Assembly: GCA_019247135.1 (NCBI GenBank)
Contig: JAFAPL010000990.1
Location: 1-11,248 of the forward strand
Direction of reading: 5' to 3'
DNA length: 11,248 nucleotides
Source of the DNA: Chloroflexota bacterium
GTDB lineage: Bacteria; Chloroflexota; UBA6077; CF-72
Shown here: piece after piece, positions 7,374 through 11,248 of the stretch
Layout of the letters: each line of letters starts with the position of its first letter
How positions within the stretch are numbered: position 1 is the first letter of the stretch
Notes under the pieces: model-generated
What the model was told of the DNA's origin: nothing
Seen by the model: only the letters and a program-made list of their open reading frames with translations
Databases searched by the model: none
Made by a program: the position numbers and the translations under genes

Positions 7374-7382
7374 TGTGGATAA
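7374..7382 (-). promoter_or_regulatory. DnaA box (exact consensus)
   Basis: The minus strand reads TTATCCACA, the exact consensus DnaA box. On the plus strand TGTGGATAA (7374-7382) is followed 11 bp later by the degenerate TGTGGGCAG (7385-7393). It lies about 110 bp upstream of obgE, beside a candidate -35 element. A single consensus box is not an origin; dnaA and dnaN are not in the window. Confidence 0.5.
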
Positions 7383-7383
7383 G

Positions 7384-7414
7384 TTGTGGGCAGACCCGGA
7401 CCACGGTGGATACT
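7384..7414 (+). promoter_or_regulatory. Weak candidate promoter for obgE
   Basis: TTGTGG (7384-7389) and GATACT (7409-7414) are separated by 19 bp, giving a poor but recognisable sigma-70-like pair about 75 bp upstream of the obgE ATG. The -35 abuts the DnaA box. Matches to consensus are partial and this could be chance. Confidence 0.2.
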
Positions 7415-7490
7415 GCGCGGGACGGGGAGCAGCCTCGCCGAGCACAAGCACAGTTGTCCGGCCGTATCCCATCCTTGTGTGCACAGGCCC

Positions 7491-8759
7491 ATGAGCATCG
7501 ATCTGGATGTCGCGCGAATCCACGTTAAGGCGGGTAACGGCGGCGGCGGCGTGGTCTCGTTCCGCCGCGAGAAGTTCGTCCCGTTCGGAGGCCCCGACGG
7601 GGGCGACGGCGGCCGTGGTGGGAGCGTCTATCTCGTTGCTAGACCGGGTGTGTCCACGCTGATCGGCTTTGCGCGACAGCATCAGTTCAAGGCTGAGAAT
7701 GGGGGGCAGGGCCGCGGTGCACGCCAGCATGGCAAGGCCGGTGAAGACCTGACGATTCCGGTGCCTCCCGGTACGCAAGTGCGATCCGACGACGGGCTCC
7801 AGATCGATCTGCTGCGCCCCGGAGACACAGCGATGGTGGCGCGCGGGGGTCGCGGAGGACTTGGCAACACGCACTTTGCCACCAGCACGCAGCGTGCGCC
7901 GCGCATCGCTCAAAAAGGCGAACCCGGTGAGGAGCGCTGGCTGGACCTGGAACTCAAGACGATTGCTCAAGCTGCGCTCGTCGGAGAGCCGAACGCGGGC
8001 AAGTCGAGTCTGCTCGCGGCGACCAGCGGCGCCCATCCGCGCATCGGCGATTATCCGTTTACGACACTCACGCCCAATCTCGGCGTGGTCGAAGCGCCTG
8101 AAGACCAGGACGTGTTCGTTCTCGCAGACGTGCCGGGCCTGATCGCTGGAGCCCACACGGGCGCAGGTCTTGGGCACCGCTTTTTGCGCCACGTGGAACG
8201 TGCACCGATCCTCGTTCACGTCGTCGACGCCAGTCGACCCGACGCGGTGGAGGCGTATCAGACGGTGCGCTCGGAACTGGAGGCATACAAGCCCGAAGTG
8301 GCCGCAAAACCAGAATTGATCGCGGCCAACAAACTTGATTTGCCTGGCGCCCGTGATGGCCTGGCACGTTTGCAGCATGCGCTGCCAGAGCGCCAGGTCA
8401 TCGGCACCTCCACGGTGACCAACGAAGGCATACCGGCGCTGCTGCAAGCCGTAGGCGAATTGCTGGCCCGGCAACCCAGGCCAGCAGAGCCCGAACCGGA
8501 CCACGTGCGGGTGTATCGATTCAGCCCTAGGGAAGATGAGGGCTTCAGCGTGGAACTGGAAGAACCAGGCGTGTACCGTGTCCGCGGGCGACGGGTCGAG
8601 CGCATTGTGGCCATGACGGACCTCGACAGTGAACAGGGCACAGACCATCTCCAACGCCAGCTAGATCGCCTCGGCGTGTTCGAAGCACTTGGTCGCGCCG
8701 GCGTGCAGGTCGGCGATACCGTGCGTATCGGCGCGTGGGAAACCGAGTGGTCAGTGTGA
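7491..8759 (+). CDS. obgE: GTPase Obg/ObgE (ribosome-associated GTPase)
   Basis: Obg is an essential, slow GTPase that binds the large ribosomal subunit and links ribosome maturation to nucleotide status. This 422-residue protein has all three Obg domains. The glycine-rich Obg fold (1-157) includes GNGGGG at 15-20 and [12 protein letters not shown] at 33-44. The G domain has the P-loop GEPNAGKSS at 165-173, switch I T192, DVPG at 213-216 and NKLD at 280-283. The G5 region reads GTST at 305-308. The C-terminal OCT domain covers about 338-422, with [13 protein letters not shown] at 361-373. The ATG at 7491 matches the conserved Obg N-terminus; an in-frame GTG at 7386 would add an unrelated tail. 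The ribosome binding site is weak. The gene heads a plus-strand group with the CxxC protein and nadD. Confidence 0.97.
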   Translation: MSIDLDVARIHVKAGNGGGGVVSFRREKFVPFGGPDGGDGGRGGSVYLVARPGVSTLIGFARQHQFKAENGGQGRGARQHGKAGEDLTIPVPPGTQVRSDDGLQIDLLRPGDTAMVARGGRGGLGNTHFATSTQRAPRIAQKGEPGEERWLDLELKTIAQAALVGEPNAGKSSLLAATSGAHPRIGDYPFTTLTPNLGVVEAPEDQDVFVLADVPGLIAGAHTGAGLGHRFLRHVERAPILVHVVDASRPDAVEAYQTVRSELEAYKPEVAAKPELIAANKLDLPGARDGLARLQHALPERQVIGTSTVTNEGIPALLQAVGELLARQPRPAEPEPDHVRVYRFSPREDEGFSVELEEPGVYRVRGRRVERIVAMTDLDSEQGTDHLQRQLDRLGVFEALGRAGVQVGDTVRIGAWETEWSV

Positions 8760-8763
8760 CTGC

Positions 8764-9048
8764 ATGACCTTCTTGCGGCGGCTTTTCGGCGGCGGAGGCG
8801 CACCGAGGCCGCAGCCCGACGCCGGGATCTACATTCGTGTGCGCTGTGATGCTTGCGGCGAAATCGTGCAGGCCCGCGTCAGCCCGACCTCAGAGCTGTC
8901 ACTCGAAGACGACGGCGAGACGTACTTCGTCCGCAAGGTATTGGTCGGCAAGCAGTGCTTTCGTCCGATCGAGGTCCAGCTTCGGTATTCGGACCTGCGC
9001 GGCACCGAGGTAAGCCGCGAGATTCGCGGCGGCTCGTCCGTGAATTGA
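8764..9048 (+). CDS. Conserved hypothetical protein with CxxC...C, between obgE and nadD
   Basis: I do not recognise a named family. The 94-residue product begins with a short basic/hydrophobic segment and glycine run (MTFLRRLFGGGG). A compact, probably beta-rich domain follows, with C28 and C31 in RCDACGE and a third cysteine, C65, in GKQCF. The three cysteines could be part of a metal site or be redox-active; only one CxxC pair is present, so a classical four-cysteine zinc ribbon is not complete in one chain. The ATG at 8764 starts 4 nt after the obgE stop, and the stop overlaps the nadD TTG by 3 bp, so the gene is locked into the obgE-nadD operon. From memory, similar small proteins sit in the same place in other Chloroflexota; that is recollection, not a search result. 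Confidence 0.75.
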   Translation: MTFLRRLFGGGGAPRPQPDAGIYIRVRCDACGEIVQARVSPTSELSLEDDGETYFVRKVLVGKQCFRPIEVQLRYSDLRGTEVSREIRGGSSVN

Positions 9049-9647
9049 CGACCCGCCTCGGCCTGCTCGGCGGAACCTTCGATCCGCCCCACTACGGCCA
9101 CTTGCTCGCGGCGCAGGAAGTCGCCTGGCACCTGGACCTCGAGCGGGTGCTGTTCTTACCTGCCCGACAGAATCCGTTGAAGCAGCACGAGGCCACCACG
9201 GACGCTCACCACCGCTGCGAAATGGTCCGCCTTGCCATCGAGGGCAATCCCTTGTTCGAGCTGTCGCGGCTGGACCTTGATCGGCCGCCCCCGTCCTTCA
9301 CCATTGACCTGCTGCGCGCGCTGGCGAACGAGGCGCGCGAGCTGTTCTTCATCGTCGGCGCCGACATCCTGCCCGAGCTGCCGTTGTGGCATGCGCCTGG
9401 CGAGATCTTGCGCCTCGCGCGGCTCGTGGCCGTGAATCGGCCGGGCTCGCCTCAGCCTGACGTGCGCGCACTGGATGCACGTCTGCCCGGCGCTGGGACG
9501 CGCGTGGACCTGGTGTCGATTCCTGGCGTAGACATCTCTTCGACCGATCTTCGGCAGCGCGCACGAGTTGGACGTCCGCTGCGCTACTTCACGCCTCCAT
9601 CGGTCGAGGCGTACATCCAGGAGCATGCTGTGTATGGTCCTGACTGA
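9045..9647 (+). CDS. nadD: Nicotinate-nucleotide adenylyltransferase (NadD)
   Basis: NadD transfers AMP from ATP to nicotinate mononucleotide to make deamido-NAD, a required step of bacterial NAD synthesis in the cytosol. The 200-residue protein has the nucleotidyltransferase signature GGTFDPPHYGH at 9-19 and the C-terminal ISSTDLR motif at 164-170, and ends with the usual tyrosine-rich helix (VEAYIQEH). Length is typical. The most plausible start is TTG at 9045, which gives the conserved N-terminus TRLGLLGGTF and overlaps the upstream stop (TTGA). A longer frame open to 8853 reads through the CxxC gene in another frame and has no family resemblance. The 3' end overlaps a small minus-strand ORF by 59 bp. 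No rsfS homologue follows, unlike the common obg-nadD-rsfS order. Confidence 0.94.
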   Translation: MTTRLGLLGGTFDPPHYGHLLAAQEVAWHLDLERVLFLPARQNPLKQHEATTDAHHRCEMVRLAIEGNPLFELSRLDLDRPPPSFTIDLLRALANEARELFFIVGADILPELPLWHAPGEILRLARLVAVNRPGSPQPDVRALDARLPGAGTRVDLVSIPGVDISSTDLRQRARVGRPLRYFTPPSVEAYIQEHAVYGPD

Positions 9648-9843
9648 AGCGGCGGCGGGTGGCGGCGCGCAGCCAGCGCCTCGCGTCCTCGAGCGCCTTG
9701 CGGCCCGCGGACGGATCGCCCGGTTGCCGGTCGGCAGCTTCGAGCCAGCTCGCCAGCGCCCTGGCCAGTTCGTCAAGTCCCTCGCGCTCCATGGTGGTGG
9801 CCGCGCGTAGTGTGGCCAACGCGTCGTTACGACGGCGTTGCAA
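9589..9843 (-). CDS. Small helical hypothetical protein, possibly interrupted near its start
   Basis: I do not recognise a family. From TTG at 9843 the ORF gives 84 residues, mostly amphipathic helix rich in Ala, Arg, Leu and Glu (for example GLDELARALASWLEAAD at 22-38), with high G+C at third codon positions until about residue 68. The last 15 residues overlap the nadD 3' end and look less protein-like. Upstream, an ATG at 9870 has GGAG 5 nt before it (CGGAG, CCGTA, ATG), but codon 4 is TAG (9859-9861), after which the frame continues into this ORF. Either the gene starts at TTG 9843, or it begins at 9870 and has been broken by an amber codon. The plus-strand alternatives here look like Ser/Arg-rich shadows. 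Confidence 0.4.
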   Translation of the reverse strand: MQRRRNDALATLRAATTMEREGLDELARALASWLEAADRQPGDPSAGRKALEDARRWLRAATRRRFSQDHTQHAPGCTPRPMEA

Positions 9844-9922
9844 TTCCGCGAACCGGCGCTACGCCAGCATTACGGCTCCGCCCCTGAGCAGGTCGTCAAG
9901 CTTCGTCCAAGGTCTAGTGCCC

Positions 9923-9928
9923 TATAGT
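9923..9928 (+). promoter_or_regulatory. Candidate -10 element for leaderless dedA transcription
   Basis: TATAGT fits the TANNNT -10 form. It ends 7 nt before the GTG at 9936, so initiation would fall at about 9935-9936 and the mRNA would begin at that GTG. No Shine-Dalgarno lies at a usable distance. I see no good -35. This is a single short match and so tentative. Confidence 0.3.
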
Positions 9929-10634
9929 GCTCCACGTGCCGCTGTTCGATCTCCGCGCCCTCGTCGAAGCGGGCCAGGTGCTGGCCTACGTCGTCGTAAC
10001 GCTCATCATCTTCGCCGAGTGCGGTCTGCTGATTGGGTTCTTCCTGCCAGGAGACAGCCTGTTGTTCACGGCGGGGTTCCTCGCCTCTCAGCACATCCCG
10101 AACACGGACACGCCCTTCTTCAACATCTGGCTGCTCAGCGCGTTGTGCGGCATCGCCGCCGCGGTCGGCCCGGCCGTCGGCTACTGGTTCGGCAAGGCGG
10201 TTGGCCCGCGTCTTTTCACGCGCGAAGACTCACGTTTCTTCAAGCGCCGACACCTGCAAACGGCACACGAGTTCTATGAGCGTCACGGCGGCAAAGCCCT
10301 GCTGCTCGCGCGGTTCATGCCCATCGTTCGTACGTTTGCGCCGATCGTGGCGGGTATGGCCGCCATGGATTACGCCCGCTTCCTCATCTACACGCTGATT
10401 GGCGCCGTCATCTGGGCCGTCGGAGTCCTGTGGGCCGGTTATTTCCTGGGCAGCACCATTCCGGACGTCGACAAGTACCTGCTGCCGATCGTCGCAGTGA
10501 TCGTGATCGTGTCGATTCTGCCGAGCGTCATTCACCTGTGGCGTGAGCGCCAGAAGGGTGACTCAGATGCGCTCCCCGAGTATCGCGCCAACGCGGACCA
10601 GGCTGACCCGCAGGTTGTCCTCCGCGACCGCTGA
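9927..10634 (+). CDS. DedA family integral membrane protein (SNARE-associated/VTT domain)
   Basis: DedA proteins are inner-membrane proteins; several have been shown to recycle undecaprenyl phosphate across the membrane, and others affect membrane homeostasis. This 235-residue protein has the family marks: E31 in FAECGLL, FLPGDSLL at 39-46, GYWFGKAVG at 85-93, and ARFMPIVRTFAP at 128-139 with R129 and R135, followed by AG at 142-143. Hydrophobic segments lie at about 18-38, 66-90, 150-172 and 186-205. The C-terminus (206-235) is hydrophilic. The start is uncertain: GTG at 9927 gives 235 residues and GTG at 9936 gives 232. The second is favoured if the TATAGT at 9923-9928 is a real leaderless promoter. 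The last 72 bp are antisense to the Nudix gene. Confidence 0.92.
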   Translation: MLHVPLFDLRALVEAGQVLAYVVVTLIIFAECGLLIGFFLPGDSLLFTAGFLASQHIPNTDTPFFNIWLLSALCGIAAAVGPAVGYWFGKAVGPRLFTREDSRFFKRRHLQTAHEFYERHGGKALLLARFMPIVRTFAPIVAGMAAMDYARFLIYTLIGAVIWAVGVLWAGYFLGSTIPDVDKYLLPIVAVIVIVSILPSVIHLWRERQKGDSDALPEYRANADQADPQVVLRDR

Positions 10635-11117
10635 TTCCGCCTCCTCGAGGGTCATCCACCGCAGTTGCGCGCCCTCGTTCTCGGGAATGATGGCGTCGGG
10701 CTGCGCCGTGCTCAGTCCATACCGCACGTCGGCGTGGTGATGCGCTGGCTCGCCTCTGCCGGCCGGCACCGGCACCACCGCCACTTGCAAGATGCGTGGC
10801 CGAGATTCGTCGGGCCAGGCCACCAGGTCCTGCAGGCCCGTTTCCTCGCGTGCTTCTCGCAGCGCGATTGCGAAGGGGTCCGTCTCGGCAGGGTCAGCGT
10901 GTCCGCCAACCTGGAGCCAACTGTGCATGCGGTCGTGCCAGCGCAGCAAAACACGCTTCGTTGGCGGATGCACTACTACGGCCGAACCAGTCACGTGCAG
11001 CGGAGACGAGCGCGTCCACGGGTCAGCCGATCGCTCCACGAGTGCACGCATGCGCTCGAGGTCGGAGCGCTCTTCGTCAGTCTGCGCCTCGTATGCCGCC
11101 AGAACGCTGCGAAGCAT
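10563..11117 (-). CDS. Nudix hydrolase family protein
   Basis: Nudix enzymes hydrolyse nucleoside diphosphates linked to another group, often in nucleotide clean-up. This 184-residue protein has a Nudix box at 71-95: GGHADPAE, then REAREETGL (87-95) carrying the metal-binding REx2EE core. Compared with the canonical G-x5-E-x7-REUXEEXGU pattern there is one extra residue before the REUXEE core, a variant I believe occurs in Nudix proteins beginning WLQxGGH. An N-terminal helical segment (1-35) precedes the beta strand VTGSAVVVH (42-50). The substrate cannot be told from sequence. The ATG at 11117 overlaps the stop of the upstream gene as TGATG, which implies coupled translation. The last 23 codons and the stop overlap the dedA 3' end tail-to-tail. 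Confidence 0.9.
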   Translation of the reverse strand: MLRSVLAAYEAQTDEERSDLERMRALVERSADPWTRSSPLHVTGSAVVVHPPTKRVLLRWHDRMHSWLQVGGHADPAETDPFAIALREAREETGLQDLVAWPDESRPRILQVAVVPVPAGRGEPAHHHADVRYGLSTAQPDAIIPENEGAQLRWMTLEEAESAVAEDNLRVSLVRVGAILGERI

Positions 11118-11248
11118 CAGACGCGGCTGAGCTGCCGCAAGAGGTACAGCAACTGGCGCTGGTCCGCGGGCCGCAGGGCTGCCACGAGCTCGGCGTTGCC
11201 ACGTGCAACAACCTGCTCCGCTGACTCGAGCGTTCGACGCCCGGCGTC
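11117..11248 (-). CDS. C-terminal end of a probable MarR-family regulator (partial, runs off the right edge)
   Basis: The minus-strand frame ending in TGA at 11117-11119 gives 43 residues up to the window edge: DAGRRTLESAEQV at the start, then LVAALRPADQRQLLYLLRQL. This layout, a T/D-x-G-R-x-L element followed by a helix of the form aL-x-P/E-x-x-x-x-LL-x-LL-x-x-L, is typical of the C-terminal dimerisation helices of MarR-type winged-helix regulators. The DNA-binding part is outside the window. It overlaps the Nudix start as TGATG, so the two form an operon. The family call rests on a short tail and is moderate. Confidence 0.5.
   Translation of the reverse strand, partial: DAGRRTLESAEQVVARGNAELVAALRPADQRQLLYLLRQLSRV

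Larger units (their letters stand above)
7322..7464. repeat. Perfect 14-bp inverted repeat with arms 115 bp apart
   Basis: CGGCCGGACAACTG at 7322-7335 is the exact reverse complement of CAGTTGTCCGGCCG at 7451-7464. The arms flank the candidate obgE promoter and the DnaA box. They could be two operator copies for a regulator acting on the divergent genes (looping), or a long-range stem in the obgE leader if transcription starts upstream of the left arm. Confidence 0.7.
7227..7490. other. Divergent intergenic region between the TPP enzyme gene and obgE
   Basis: These 264 bases hold no gene I can support. The part nearest the TPP enzyme is AT-richer than the surroundings (about 7278-7306) and contains a GAAAA-GAG-TTTTC inverted repeat at 7278-7290. 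The part nearest obgE contains the DnaA box and the arms of the long inverted repeat listed separately. Promoters for both flanking genes must lie here. Confidence 0.8.

Noticed and set aside
7374..7393. Replication origin
   Set aside because: There is only one exact DnaA box and one degenerate copy, with no box cluster, no evident AT-rich unwinding element and no dnaA, dnaN or rpmH nearby.
7386..7490. Longer ObgE start at 7386
   Set aside because: The added 35 residues do not resemble Obg and would overlie the DnaA box and candidate promoter. The conserved Obg N-terminus starts at 7491.
7227..8654. N-terminal extension of the TPP enzyme to a 1058-residue protein
   Set aside because: The extension is antisense to obgE and lacks any domain resemblance. 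The family N-terminus begins at the ATG at 7226.
9659..10279. 206-codon plus-strand ORF
   Set aside because: Ser/Arg/Pro-rich and out of frame with dedA, which has clear family motifs over the same DNA.
1..11248. CRISPR array, insertion sequence, tRNA or prophage
   Set aside because: I found no regularly spaced repeats, transposase-like ORF, cloverleaf-like sequence or phage protein. All large ORFs are accounted for by core metabolic genes or their shadows.

Overview
The window looks like a stretch of a high-GC, aerobic bacterial chromosome. The organism is most likely a member of the Chloroflexota or a related Terrabacteria lineage. This is an inference from three things: the order Obg GTPase / small CxxC protein / NadD, the caa3-type oxidase with a fused subunit I-III, and a cytochrome b with b6-type haem spacing. 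I see no tRNA, rRNA, CRISPR array, insertion sequence or phage gene.

Left part (1-7226, minus strand, transcribed right to left). Seven genes point the same way. From upstream to downstream they are: a thiamine-diphosphate enzyme of the pyruvate oxidase/acetolactate synthase superfamily (5478-7226), an SDR resembling glucose 1-dehydrogenase (4653-5411), cytochrome c oxidase subunit II with a C-terminal cytochrome c domain (3669-4583), a fused subunit I-III (1427-3661), a 57-residue two-helix membrane protein (1257-1430), a Rieske iron-sulphur protein (755-1270) and a cytochrome b that runs off the left edge (1-758). The last five are packed with 4-14 bp overlaps or a 7 bp gap and read as one respiratory operon. 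The Rieske/cytochrome b complex would oxidise quinol and the caa3 oxidase would reduce oxygen. The haem c domain on subunit II can receive electrons without a separate soluble cytochrome c. The two upstream enzymes are separated by 66-69 bp gaps that hold hairpins, so they may or may not share the transcript.

Middle (7227-7490). A 264 bp divergent intergenic region contains a perfect 14-bp inverted repeat with arms 115 bp apart. Between the arms lies an exact match to the DnaA box. This is the most information-rich non-coding stretch in the window.

Right part (7491-11248). A plus-strand housekeeping set follows: obgE, an uncharacterised 94-residue CxxC protein, and nadD, which starts with TTG inside the stop of its neighbour. 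A small minus-strand ORF (9589-9843) overlaps the nadD 3' end and has an in-frame amber codon just after a well-placed upstream ATG. A DedA-family membrane protein (9927-10634, plus) follows, possibly expressed from a leaderless promoter. Its last 72 bp overlap convergently with a Nudix hydrolase (10563-11117, minus). The Nudix gene is coupled through TGATG to the 3' end of a gene that looks like a MarR-type regulator (11117-11248, partial).

No wholly novel defence or mobile system is evident. The points most worth checking are the cytochrome b lacking the haem c(i) cysteine, the inverted repeat with DnaA box, the Obg-NadD linker protein, the amber-interrupted ORF and the putative leaderless dedA promoter.
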